Virus record (IMG/VR): IMGVR_UViG_3300017935_000009
Coordinates: 1 to 25,210 of that record
Source of the DNA: a virus
Length of the DNA stretch: 25,210 nt
Reading direction: 5' to 3' (one strand)
Shown: positions 1-8,560 of the stretch, one piece after another
Layout of the letters: each line of letters starts with the position of its first letter
Numbering within the stretch: position 1 is the stretch's first letter
Notes under the pieces: model-generated
What the model saw: only the letters and a program-made list of their open reading frames with translations
Databases searched by the model: none
Told to the model about the DNA's origin: nothing
Translations under genes and position numbers: made by a program

Positions 1-1254
1 CAGTTTGAAAATTTCTCCCGCTTGTCCAGAGTTTTGTAACTGTAAAAGCGCGTGCTCGGTCGTTTGTGTGTGTGCATTAGCAAGCGCGGTCACAGCATCT
101 ACAGACTGGCGGGTCAATGCTGGGTTGTCCCTGAATTTCTTGTTGAAATCGTTTTGGCTAAGCTGGTCTTTTTCATCGACGCCCAAGCCAACTTGCATCT
201 GATGGACAAACTCATACGCGATGGTGGCGGCGTGCGCCTCTTTCTCATACTGTATAAACTTCGTTGAGTCAAGCGGCAGTGAATCGCCTGAGGCGGTTCT
301 GAGGTTCCCTTGTTCGTCAAAGAGTTGAGCAATAGCTGGGTTGGTCTTCGCCAACTGGGTCAATGCGTCTTTATTGACGTTGACATTGCCAGACTTGACA
401 AGGCTGTAAGTCGGCAAATGGTATTGCTGCCCGTTGGGCGCGGTGCGTGTCTCCCAACCATCCTGAACTGGGGAGAGCCCCAACTTCACAAGATCGCCGC
501 GCTGTTCCACAGACTCGTGGGACATCTTGCGGTCACCTGTAGCGACAAGTTGTTCGCCAGTATCTTTCTCAGTCTGTGCAAGGCTGTCGATTGCGGGCTG
601 GTAGATGTCTTTGCTCTTAGTATAAAAGTCTTCCTTACCTGACCAATTATCCGCGTGCAGTTTGTCAATCGCTTGTTGGTTACGGTACTCGTCCAACGTA
701 TTCTTCGTCGCCGCATACTGCCGCATCATCTGTTGGTCAGCCTGTTTCTGAGGGGCATTACGGAATGCCTCTTGCTGCTGTCCCTCAGCCTTGAATGCGC
801 CGCCTGCCGCAGCAGCGACCTGTCCTGACCGACTGCCGTACTGTCCTTGCGGAACAGCCGCACCAGCAGCCCAGCCTTCCATCATGGAACTGATCGCGCC
901 TGCCAAAATGTGTCCTGTCAAACTGACACGAGACGACGCAGGAACATCACGAGTCACGCCGTCTGGACCTGTCACAGTCCTCGGCTTGTCTGACCCTGAT
1001 GCCATGCGGTTGACAATCCTGTCGTACCAACTTGCTTTGGGCGCAGCGGGGGCACTCGGCTGACCTGACGGCTGTTGAGCAGTCGGGGCAGTCTTCGCGG
1101 GCATGCTGCTGGCGTCAGGAGCCTGCTGTACGGGCGTCTGGCCTGCGGGGCGCGCTGGCATATTCGCTGCTGTACTTGTGTCGGCGGGTGCTGCCGCTTG
1201 CGGCAAAGGCATCGCTGGCGTCGATTGATTGGGGTCTTGTGTAGGTTCTGACAT
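1..1254 (-). CDS. Ala/Gln/Pro-rich putative internal virion protein, 3' end outside window
   Basis: An open frame of 418 codons runs from ATG at 1254 to the window edge without a stop, so the gene is cut off at its 3' end. TTTAGGAGCTAT just before the ATG is a clear ribosome binding site. Residues 1-75 are low-complexity Pro/Ala/Gln, about 111-135 are a Gly/Ala-rich hydrophobic stretch (IL-A-GAISSMMEGWAAGAA), and the rest is Gln/Lys/Asp-rich and looks helical. It follows an Ala-rich gene and a nozzle-like gene. In podoviruses that position often holds internal (ejected) virion proteins, so such a role is plausible. No catalytic motif was seen and the family was not recognised; the function is inference only. 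Confidence 0.8.
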   Translation of the reverse strand, partial: MSEPTQDPNQSTPAMPLPQAAAPADTSTAANMPARPAGQTPVQQAPDASSMPAKTAPTAQQPSGQPSAPAAPKASWYDRIVNRMASGSDKPRTVTGPDGVTRDVPASSRVSLTGHILAGAISSMMEGWAAGAAVPQGQYGSRSGQVAAAAGGAFKAEGQQQEAFRNAPQKQADQQMMRQYAATKNTLDEYRNQQAIDKLHADNWSGKEDFYTKSKDIYQPAIDSLAQTEKDTGEQLVATGDRKMSHESVEQRGDLVKLGLSPVQDGWETRTAPNGQQYHLPTYSLVKSGNVNVNKDALTQLAKTNPAIAQLFDEQGNLRTASGDSLPLDSTKFIQYEKEAHAATIAYEFVHQMQVGLGVDEKDQLSQNDFNKKFRDNPALTRQSVDAVTALANAHTQTTEHALLQLQNSGQAGEIFKL

Positions 1255-1285
1255 ATAGCTCCTAAATTTAGCTTACCTTATTTCT

Positions 1286-1882
1286 TTATGCTGCGAGTGA
1301 ACCAGCAGCGCTAATTCCAGCCGCAAGCAATGGTTGCCACCAATTTGCTTGTGAATCAATCATTTGTTGCGATGATACGGCTTCCTTGTTTGCATCGTTC
1401 GCAGAACTTGTAGCGTTTGTCGCCGCGTTAAACATGTTAGGTGCTGCTTCCTCGCCGGTGATGGCACCAAAGTAATTCTGATTGCCCTGTTGGAAGTCGG
1501 CAACAGTGGCCTGTTCTTCTTGCTGGCTTTTCGTTGCCTCGACTGCTTGATTTGTTTGCAGGTTGACGGCTGTCGCAAGTCCAGATGGACTGACTGTGTT
1601 GCCGCCGCCAATAGCACTGACAGCATTGCCGACAGCGGACTTCTCGTTACGCGCGCTAGTTGCCGCATTGTTCACGATTTGTGAGTCGACAGCACTTGTT
1701 TCTGCCGCCCCCCAGCCCTGCTGTCCCGGCCCCGCAGCCACAATTTTACCCAAAGAGGCGGTGACTGAGTTAAACAGTCCGCTTACATCTCCAAAAACTT
1801 GCTTGGCCTGAGATTCCACTGTGCTGGCGAAACTCTGGATGTTACTGTTGAGTGCTTTTTCCGCAGACGAAGGTCCACACAT
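1286..1882 (-). CDS. Ala-rich phage protein of unknown function (starts MCGPSS)
   Basis: 198 residues, starting at ATG 1882, two bases after the stop of the GNAT-like gene; AAGGCAGG lies just upstream. The protein is Ala/Ser/Gln/Asn-rich, predicted to be largely helical, and ends in a small hydrophobic segment (WWQPLLAAGISAAGSLAA). There is no N-terminal signal peptide. A C-terminal hydrophobic patch and helical low-complexity body, next to tail genes, would suit an internal virion protein that meets the membrane during DNA ejection, but nothing in the sequence proves this. The MCGPSS opening resembles uncharacterised phage proteins from memory only. Function unassigned. Confidence 0.85.
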   Translation of the reverse strand: MCGPSSAEKALNSNIQSFASTVESQAKQVFGDVSGLFNSVTASLGKIVAAGPGQQGWGAAETSAVDSQIVNNAATSARNEKSAVGNAVSAIGGGNTVSPSGLATAVNLQTNQAVEATKSQQEEQATVADFQQGNQNYFGAITGEEAAPNMFNAATNATSSANDANKEAVSSQQMIDSQANWWQPLLAAGISAAGSLAA

Positions 1883-1884
1883 AG

Positions 1885-2283
1885 TTACCTGCCTTCCAAA
1901 TCTAAAACGTACTCATCATTGCCGATGGCCCGAAATTTCAAAACCTTCGTACAAAAATTAGACAATCTGTCGTGAGTAGTAGAAAATATCAACTGTTTAA
2001 ATCCGACAGCAGCCGCCCTATCCGCGGCGCTGTGTGCTATGAGTACTAAGGCACGGGCGTTACGATGAATCTCGTATGGCGTTACCCACATAGTCGAGAC
2101 TCGCAGCCTCGCATCAGGCTCAGGACCGTAATGCACGAAGACGATTATGCCGTGGGAGTCTTCGAACAATTCGCTTGTTCCCCGAAAGTCCTCTACCTTC
2201 CACTCGCCCGGATGGAACTTGTCAGCCTCGATGGCCGCTTTTAATACGGGCAGGTCATCGGTATAAATCGGTCTGTTGGTCAT
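1885..2283 (-). CDS. GNAT-like acyltransferase-fold protein (putative)
   Basis: 132 residues. The ATG at 2283 overlaps the stop of the preceding gene in an ATGA arrangement, so translation is probably coupled. The centre (RVSTMWVTPYEIHRNA, then a helix AHSAADRAAAVGFKQLIFSTT) followed by HDRLSNFCTKVLKFRAIGN and a final strand YVLDL resembles the second half of the GNAT fold: strand, helix, strand, then the FYxKxGF-like end. A textbook acetyl-CoA loop (Q/RxxGxG/A) is not visible, so catalytic activity is doubtful. Phages often carry GNAT-like genes among tail genes, usually with unknown substrates. It could instead be a non-enzymatic structural protein of the same fold. Confidence 0.8.
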   Translation of the reverse strand: MTNRPIYTDDLPVLKAAIEADKFHPGEWKVEDFRGTSELFEDSHGIIVFVHYGPEPDARLRVSTMWVTPYEIHRNARALVLIAHSAADRAAAVGFKQLIFSTTHDRLSNFCTKVLKFRAIGNDEYVLDLEGR

Positions 2284-2996
2284 TCTGACTCCAATGGTAG
2301 CAGAACCAACGTCAATGTCGGTTGGACGGACGTTTCGGCACTCAGATTGATGACCGTCATGTACAGGTTGGTGCTTTGAGGTGTATCACTGTTCGCGCCC
2401 ACCCTGTTCTGCCAGTTCCACTTCAGTGGTGATGTATCAAGTACAATGTCACTGATTAAATTGTTGCCCAACTCGGCGGGTAGCGGGGCGTCCGTCGCCC
2501 GCGCGCTATCCGCGACTTGTGCAGCAGCACTCCCGTACAGCCGCACCTCGCAGGGCGCGGTCGACGTGCAGGAGATCAGTTGAAATGATTTTGCCGAAAG
2601 GGTAAGTGATTTTAACACCTGTCCACCTACCGACAGCAAGGGTGCCACGTAAGAAACGCTCGTAGCCACCAACGCGCCAGAACTTCCGCCAGCACTCGTG
2701 CCGCTCGCCGCCTGCTGTACGATTGTCGTGTTGGTTGTTGTGGTGCCGCCACCGATACCTGTGTTAGCAGGAAGCGGAAGAACTCTGCGATGGGGTACGT
2801 CAGAATTCTCGTTGAACTGTCGCAGCGTGTCCGGTCCCGCGTTAATTGGCGGGAGCGGACATCGCAAGTAGGGGTTAATCTTCGCCTGTCCTGACTGATT
2901 CGTTTGAGCTACAGGTGCAGGAAGCGCTATTTTTGGGGGTGCAGGTGCGTACCCCTCTGGGCTAGTGCTTCTCAGTGTGTCAGAAAGTGACGGCAT
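2280..2996 (-). CDS. Putative virion structural protein
   Basis: 238 residues with start at 2996 and the RBS AGGAG six bases upstream. Residues 1-90 are Pro/Asn/Ala-rich and probably extended, followed by a Thr/Gly/Ser-rich linker (about 83-110) and a beta-rich C-terminal domain of about 125 residues ending in alternating hydrophobic strands (LYMTVINLSA, PTLTLVLLPL). This tether plus beta-domain layout is typical of accessory tail or decoration proteins. It sits eight bases after the giant nozzle-like gene and overlaps the following GNAT-like gene by 4 nt. No family recognised and no enzyme motif seen. Confidence 0.85.
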   Translation of the reverse strand: MPSLSDTLRSTSPEGYAPAPPKIALPAPVAQTNQSGQAKINPYLRCPLPPINAGPDTLRQFNENSDVPHRRVLPLPANTGIGGGTTTTNTTIVQQAASGTSAGGSSGALVATSVSYVAPLLSVGGQVLKSLTLSAKSFQLISCTSTAPCEVRLYGSAAAQVADSARATDAPLPAELGNNLISDIVLDTSPLKWNWQNRVGANSDTPQSTNLYMTVINLSAETSVQPTLTLVLLPLESE

Positions 2997-3004
2997 GTTT
3001 ACTC

Positions 3005-6000
3005 CTATTGCTCGACCTCATACGCTCCCCAAACGGAGAACGTCTGTAATTCGTTCTGGGCGTTTTCGGCGGGCCACTGAACCATGATCTGCATGTCGGA
3101 GCAGTACGCTGCTTCGTCAGGATCATCCGAAAGGTAGAATCGTTGTTTGAAGAACGACTTACTCTCAGGTAATCCGGGAGGGTCGGTCACCCACTTCTTT
3201 ATCATATTGAACGAGCCCTTGTAATAAGGCAAGGCTTCGTCAATCAACAAGCCGATGATAAGTGGTGAACCTGTACGTACGGAGGTAGTTGTGATGAACG
3301 CAATCTTTGCCACCTGTCCGGGGAGTGCGAAGACGTACGAACCAAACACCACGTATGCAGGGTATGGGTTTCCGTTTGCGCCTGTCGTGCCCCCGTCAGT
3401 TGTTGCGTCCAAGTCTCGTGCGAGAATGGGGCCGGTACCTAGTGGCCCGATAAGTAGTGAGTGCACACCCGGCGATGTTTGAACCGACTGCATTGCCGAA
3501 ATGCCGCCCGCGACTGTAGCGAACGGGCTCCAACAGTTACCAATTTCGGGAGACGGTGTTGCGATCAGTTTGTACCAACCAAACTGGCCGTCGCCTACAA
3601 ACCAACCTTGATCTTCACCGAAGGTGTACCATGTTACATACACGTCCGCGGTGTTCCAAGACTGGCCGGGCTTTCCATTATTCAACCGGAACTGGTCGCC
3701 GATGGGGCTACCCGCGTAACTCAAACCTGCACTTGGATCGAATATCAGGAATTGCTTGTCAGTCGTGAAGAACCCAATGATCGACCCGTTTATGTCCAAT
3801 GCGTTGTAATTCGCGAGGCCCACACCTGTGAGGTACGGGATGGCGGGAAGGATAGGGTTGTTTGCCGTTCCATTGCCTGCAATGATGTAGATGTCCGAGA
3901 TCGTAAACACCAACATGCCAATTGCGGTAGGCACGAGGCGCACAACGCGCGAGGGCAGTACATCAAAGTTGAGCGGACTGGTTCCGTTGCCGTTTCCGGA
4001 CGGAGCGTTCGCACCTGAGGTGTAATAGACGATGGTGCCGACACTGTACCACAGTCTGCCGAGGTGATAAGAGACGTTGACTGCGCCGGGTGTTGGCGGG
4101 GTATTTTCTCCCGCATCTGCACCCTGAATCAGTTCATCCAAATCTACGTCAGCGGTCGAGTCAGTAAATCCATCTTGCAAATAGGTTGTCAGTGGCAGCG
4201 TCCAGTACGAGTTCCCAAGGCCCGAAACGAGCAGTGGAGTAGCGCCGCCATCCGTTGTACGGAATATGGCGACATAGTCCACCTGAGGGTCAAGCGTACT
4301 TAGGTTGATGCCTGAACCCGGCAGAATGACAGGGTTTCCATTGACCGGACCTGTGCCTAGACTTACAGGACTGAGGTTGGAAACCGTGTTGTCCAATGTG
4401 TTGACCAATGCGATCCAGTACAGCCAACCCTGATCGGTGGTCGCTAGAATTGCACCAGCCACGGGCGTAATCGGTGGAAGCGGCCCTTCATTGATCCAAT
4501 TCAGCGGTTGCACGTCAGGTGTGATGGAGTAAAGTCCACTCTGCCATGTCGGTGCGGTCAGTCCCGAAATTCCGCTTTCATATGCGAAATACTCGTCCGT
4601 AAGTTCAACTACAGCCGTTTCGGCGGTTGTGACGTTGATGCCCGCCTCCCATGCAAATGAGGTGACCGGACCAAGATTCGCCCATATCAACTCTGTGCCT
4701 TGGAATGCGCCATTGCTGAAGTTTAGGAAACTGCCTACCGCATTGTTCGTGATCTCAGGCGCGATAGGGAAGTTGTTGGTTGCCGCAGGTGCTGTAGTGA
4801 ATCCTGTAGATGCAAATGCAGGACTGGTTGATGCGCTCTCAAACCACGGCTGTGCTGTAGCGGCTTCGGGAACGATCAGCGCGCCGTTCGCACCGACCAT
4901 GAAAGATACATGGTCGAAACTTCCGCCACCAGAGTTCTTACCATAGCAGAACTCTATGCCGAAAACTCCAGCAGTAGGAAACGCAATGGTGATCTGCATT
5001 ATTTGGTCGTTGTTCGCGCCATTCCAGCCACCGAGGATCGGATAGCCGTTCCACGGGGTGACCGTTTGCGTGCCCCAACCAACACCAGTCGGGGGAGGAG
5101 CAGTGCTTGCAGGAACGCTTTCATCTGTGCCGGTCGTGCCTGCAGTGTATGTCGCGCCTGCGGCTGTTTCGACGCCAAACCATGCGGCATCGCTAGCCTT
5201 GATAGTAAAGACAACGGATATGCCGCCCACGGGGATTCTGATCTTTCCCCATTGTAGAAATTCGAAATTCGGACCACTTGGTGTAAACGGTGTGCTGTCC
5301 GCGCTCGCACTCATTTCGCCTGCGGTCGACACATTGTACAACTGCATCGGACTTGATTCGCTGCCGTAATAGTTCCACATCAACGAAGTCAAACCATGTG
5401 CAACAGCATCAGGAGCGACAGCGGTGTGCGATGTTTTGTCAACAGGATTGCCGACTGAGCCGCCATATACCACGTCAATGAAGTTGCCGGTCGCGCCTGA
5501 ATTGTATCCACAGTGATCGAAAAATGCTGCCGACCATCCGATGTATGGGGTCGTGAGGTCTGCTCCTGAGAAGTACGGAGCAGTTTGTCCGCTCAGTGCT
5601 CCACCGAAAGTTGCGGAGATAGGAATGCTAGTCGGTCCAGATAATTGCCCGATGTTTCGTTGGGCTTGGAATACGCAGGGCACGCCCCCAGCGTTCGCAA
5701 TGACGAGTGAATCTGGCGCATAGTCGTAATTGTTCGGAATGAACGTACCGACTTGGTACACAACGTCGTTGATGGTGACAGTGCCGGGAGTCCACGGGTA
5801 AGCGCCCGCGTATTCGCCGTCATTGTAGAGCGTGTGTGCTGCCCATGTTCCGGGCTGTGTTGTCAGTGCCGTAAATGTAGCAGTGCCTGTGCCGAAGGTC
5901 GCCCCAGTTGTTCCGGGCGTCGTGACCTGATACCATGTGCCAGCGTTCTGAATGAGTCCAGAGATGGCATAGTATGTGTTAGGTTGCCACTTGGTGAAGG

Positions 6001-7141
6001 TAGAATTAGCCTCCGTCGTAGTCACCGCGGTTGTGGGCGCAGCGATGGCCCAATTCTCTACAGTAGAACCACGATTGACCCAGATGACGTTTCCGTCAAG
6101 AATGATGTTGCCTGTCGGCGAGGTCGCGCCCCAGTTATTGCTCGTATTCGGGACGTACGCAGCCCACGCGGGCACAGTCGCGCCTGTCTTTGCGATGACA
6201 GGTGTCGATCCGATCTGGGTCAAATATCCTGTGTCGACGGTTGCCGCATAGGTCATATGCGCGGTAGGTACCTCAATGTTCGCAGTGACGGTAAAGCTTG
6301 TGTCGCTGAGCGTGATTGCTTCCAACGCTGTAATGACAACCCCGTTTAACCACGTCGCCGTGTCAAGCCCCCACAGTTGGAACGAAGCGCCGATGGCGTT
6401 CGCATCAAGCGGGTAGGATATGCCTGTGGTGTTGGGCAGTCCTGTGCTGTTACATGTCAGTGTCAGTAAGCCATCAGCGACCGTGACCTCTGTGATGTTG
6501 GCGGCGGCGATGGCAATGAGCTGTTGAATATTCTGGGTATTTGTAGTCGCGGAAATCGCACCCGTCAGCATGTACGTGCTGAAGAACGGGTATGCGCCCG
6601 AGTTGCCGTCCACTCCTTGAAATTCAAAACTTGGAGCCCACGAGATCAAAGATTGGAGCCATTTCTTGTTGTCCGTTCCGTTAGAAAAATACAACTCATT
6701 GCCGACGGCCTGCATGTATGTCTGGCCTGTCGCTGCGGCGTCACCGAACACGAACTGCTTGACACCTGCGAGAGTCGCATACAGGGAGCCGGGCTCCGCA
6801 ATCATCGTGAAAATTTCTTCGAGAGTCGTTCCGAACGCGTCAGCTGTGGCTTTGTTGACAATGAAATCGTCGAACGCAAGGACATCTGTCCAACTGTTGG
6901 TGTCGAACGTAGGACTACCCGGACGCCGAATGAGCGTCAGCCGGTTGGAGACCTCGACGTTGGAGCCTGCTATCATTACGTCGCCGTAACTGAGTTTGTA
7001 GAATTGTTCATACAAACTGTTCAGCGTGCCACGAAGCGGCGAACGGTTGGTGACCAGTCCGTTGAAGATTCTCCCGGTGTAAATAGGGGCGTACTTCGGG
7101 CTTTTTTGCGGTTGACCACCTGCGCCTTGAATCTGTGACAT
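3005..7141 (-). CDS. Giant tail nozzle/fibre-like structural protein (1378 aa)
   Basis: Largest gene in the window, with RBS AAGGAG before ATG 7141. The N-terminus (about 1-110: YTGRIFNGLVTNRSPL, YEQFYKL, GSNVEVSNRLTLIRRPG near 60-75) and the C-terminal part (about 960-1378, repeated short strands with WLYWIALVNT, RLWYSVG, DIYIIAGNG, QFLIFDP, GWYKLI) look like a beta-propeller ring protein such as podoviral tail nozzles. Between them are inserted beta modules: residues ~215-306 match a domain in the protein encoded at 8560-9507, and W-Y-G repeats with a DGxxxW motif occur around 310-450. A PA14-like region (FEFLQWGKIRIPVGG, then FGIEFCYGK) lies in about 590-770, suggesting carbohydrate contact. 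Nozzle assignment is inference from fold-like pattern and gene order; a large tail fibre is the alternative. Confidence 0.85.
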   Translation of the reverse strand: MSQIQGAGGQPQKSPKYAPIYTGRIFNGLVTNRSPLRGTLNSLYEQFYKLSYGDVMIAGSNVEVSNRLTLIRRPGSPTFDTNSWTDVLAFDDFIVNKATADAFGTTLEEIFTMIAEPGSLYATLAGVKQFVFGDAAATGQTYMQAVGNELYFSNGTDNKKWLQSLISWAPSFEFQGVDGNSGAYPFFSTYMLTGAISATTNTQNIQQLIAIAAANITEVTVADGLLTLTCNSTGLPNTTGISYPLDANAIGASFQLWGLDTATWLNGVVITALEAITLSDTSFTVTANIEVPTAHMTYAATVDTGYLTQIGSTPVIAKTGATVPAWAAYVPNTSNNWGATSPTGNIILDGNVIWVNRGSTVENWAIAAPTTAVTTTEANSTFTKWQPNTYYAISGLIQNAGTWYQVTTPGTTGATFGTGTATFTALTTQPGTWAAHTLYNDGEYAGAYPWTPGTVTINDVVYQVGTFIPNNYDYAPDSLVIANAGGVPCVFQAQRNIGQLSGPTSIPISATFGGALSGQTAPYFSGADLTTPYIGWSAAFFDHCGYNSGATGNFIDVVYGGSVGNPVDKTSHTAVAPDAVAHGLTSLMWNYYGSESSPMQLYNVSTAGEMSASADSTPFTPSGPNFEFLQWGKIRIPVGGISVVFTIKASDAAWFGVETAAGATYTAGTTGTDESVPASTAPPPTGVGWGTQTVTPWNGYPILGGWNGANNDQIMQITIAFPTAGVFGIEFCYGKNSGGGSFDHVSFMVGANGALIVPEAATAQPWFESASTSPAFASTGFTTAPAATNNFPIAPEITNNAVGSFLNFSNGAFQGTELIWANLGPVTSFAWEAGINVTTAETAVVELTDEYFAYESGISGLTAPTWQSGLYSITPDVQPLNWINEGPLPPITPVAGAILATTDQGWLYWIALVNTLDNTVSNLSPVSLGTGPVNGNPVILPGSGINLSTLDPQVDYVAIFRTTDGGATPLLVSGLGNSYWTLPLTTYLQDGFTDSTADVDLDELIQGADAGENTPPTPGAVNVSYHLGRLWYSVGTIVYYTSGANAPSGNGNGTSPLNFDVLPSRVVRLVPTAIGMLVFTISDIYIIAGNGTANNPILPAIPYLTGVGLANYNALDINGSIIGFFTTDKQFLIFDPSAGLSYAGSPIGDQFRLNNGKPGQSWNTADVYVTWYTFGEDQGWFVGDGQFGWYKLIATPSPEIGNCWSPFATVAGGISAMQSVQTSPGVHSLLIGPLGTGPILARDLDATTDGGTTGANGNPYPAYVVFGSYVFALPGQVAKIAFITTTSVRTGSPLIIGLLIDEALPYYKGSFNMIKKWVTDPPGLPESKSFFKQRFYLSDDPDEAAYCSDMQIMVQWPAENAQNELQTFSVWGAYEVEQ

Positions 7142-7149
7142 AGAACTCC

Positions 7150-8256
7150 TTACACACTCGCGTTATCGGCGTACATGTACTCTACTGCTGCGATTGTGGT
7201 TCCGCTACCACCAATCCACCAGTTCAATCCAAGCGGATGTATAGTCGGCAGGCTGGTGCTATGACAACACGCAGCCCCATTGATATACAGGGTTGCAACG
7301 CCGCCCGTCACCGTAATTTTTGCGTTGATACGAGCGCTAGTTGATGCATTTACACCCGAATCAACCTCAGTAGACGAACCACCTATGGTCGTCATCAGCT
7401 GCCAGTTGGGTAGAGTCGGGTCATACGTCAGGTACACTCCATCACCAATAGCAGACGGGTCAGCCGTGCTATAATCACAAGTACTTACGCCCCAACAGGC
7501 TCGTTTATTGCCCGGAGTAACAAGTGTAGCACAGCATTTGAAATTGATTGTACGAGTAGGCCAAATCCAGAACCACCCATAGTAATTACCACCCGTCATC
7601 TGGTAAGAAACACCCGCAATCGCAGAAGCGGGATTCGCCTGATAGGGGGTTCCTATATCACCGACGGTAACGGCGTCACCTATCTGAATCATGTAGTAAT
7701 TGGCGGTCAACGATGCTTCCCACATCGCGAATCGTGCCGCATCAGGTTGAGGAAGACAATTCGGGGTAGGAGCAGAAGCGGTAGCCTCAATCACACCTGC
7801 GCCCGCATCGGTGAAAGTCACGGTGCTCGTGTTTTCAAAATTTGCCACAGACGGCGAACTAAGCGCAGTGCCATTGACCTGTACAGCAGTTCCTGCCTGC
7901 ACCGACGGTACCCAACTGATGACCTGATTAGGAATCCATGATCCGAGATCGAACGTGCCAGTACCTACTATTTGTTGATTGTTCGGCCCCCAAGCAGGCT
8001 GGCCTTGTGCGGTGTATCCCGTCACGGTGTAGTAACTGTTGATAGGGAGAAGAACATCGTTGCCCCAAACGTATTGACCTGCGACCGCGTTACCGCTGGC
8101 GTCAAGGTTTATGGTAATCTCAACTCCAGAAGCGATCATGGAGTCATTGACCTCTGAATCTTGACTTAGCCGCATCTTGAGGTATCCAAGGGCAAGTACA
8201 TTACCTTCGGCATCTTGAAAATTGCCACCTGTTAGTTCGACCTTTGCTACTGCCAT
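7150..8256 (-). CDS. Tail fibre/receptor-binding-type protein with shared anchor domain and jelly-roll-like tip
   Basis: 368 residues, ATG 8256 overlapping the region just after the stop of the 100-residue paralogue; RBS GAGG. Residues 1-95 (KVELTGGNFQDAEGN, then GQYVWGNDVLLP and YTVTGYTAQGQPAWG) match almost the whole of the protein encoded at 8258-8560, so this is a common N-terminal anchor. The centre (SVANFENTSTVTFTDAGAG) is a short beta-linker of the kind often seen in fibres. The C-terminal 200 residues form a beta-rich unit (GVATLYINGAACC, NWWIGGSGTTIAAVEYMYAD) reminiscent of concanavalin/LamG-like jelly rolls, with several Cys. A role in binding the host surface is inferred from architecture. 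Confidence 0.85.
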   Translation of the reverse strand: MAVAKVELTGGNFQDAEGNVLALGYLKMRLSQDSEVNDSMIASGVEITINLDASGNAVAGQYVWGNDVLLPINSYYTVTGYTAQGQPAWGPNNQQIVGTGTFDLGSWIPNQVISWVPSVQAGTAVQVNGTALSSPSVANFENTSTVTFTDAGAGVIEATASAPTPNCLPQPDAARFAMWEASLTANYYMIQIGDAVTVGDIGTPYQANPASAIAGVSYQMTGGNYYGWFWIWPTRTINFKCCATLVTPGNKRACWGVSTCDYSTADPSAIGDGVYLTYDPTLPNWQLMTTIGGSSTEVDSGVNASTSARINAKITVTGGVATLYINGAACCHSTSLPTIHPLGLNWWIGGSGTTIAAVEYMYADNASV

Positions 8257-8257
8257 T

Positions 8258-8560
8258 TTATACCTCTTCGACTGTCCAACTCGGGGCCGTGATGTAGAAT
8301 TGTGATTCCCAAACCAACTGGCCGAGCGCCGTATAGCACTTGGCTATATAGACGGTATCAGGAGTCATCTGGTCGTTCGACCAGATATACCCAGACAAGT
8401 CTCCATTATCATCCAAGTCGAACGAAACTATCCTGTTCGCGGAGAGTTGACAATCGCCCGCGGTCGCATCGGTGTTGAGCTTAAAGGTCACTTTGCCGCC
8501 CGCTATAGGCTTACCCGCTGCGTCCTGAAAGTTGCCACCTGTGATGAGTATCTTAGCCAT
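8258..8560 (-). CDS. Short fibre-anchor-domain protein
   Basis: 100 residues. ATG 8560 shares one base with the TAA of the preceding gene (TAATG), which implies coupled translation. The whole protein corresponds to the N-terminal domain of the next gene: both start with a (K)(V/I)xxTGGNFQDA motif, have a GYxW(S/G)ND turn and end with a GYTAxGQ/CYTALGQ plus W segment. It lacks the linker and tip of its longer paralogue. It may cap or anchor the fibre, or be a subunit of a hetero-oligomeric fibre. Its origin by tandem duplication is inferred from the shared sequence and adjacency. Confidence 0.85.
   Translation of the reverse strand: MAKILITGGNFQDAAGKPIAGGKVTFKLNTDATAGDCQLSANRIVSFDLDDNGDLSGYIWSNDQMTPDTVYIAKCYTALGQLVWESQFYITAPSWTVEEV

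Noticed and set aside
3461-4018. Plus-strand frame of 185 codons inside the giant tail gene
   Set aside because: Antisense shadow with no RBS, no neighbours on that strand and Cys/Arg-rich nonsense composition.
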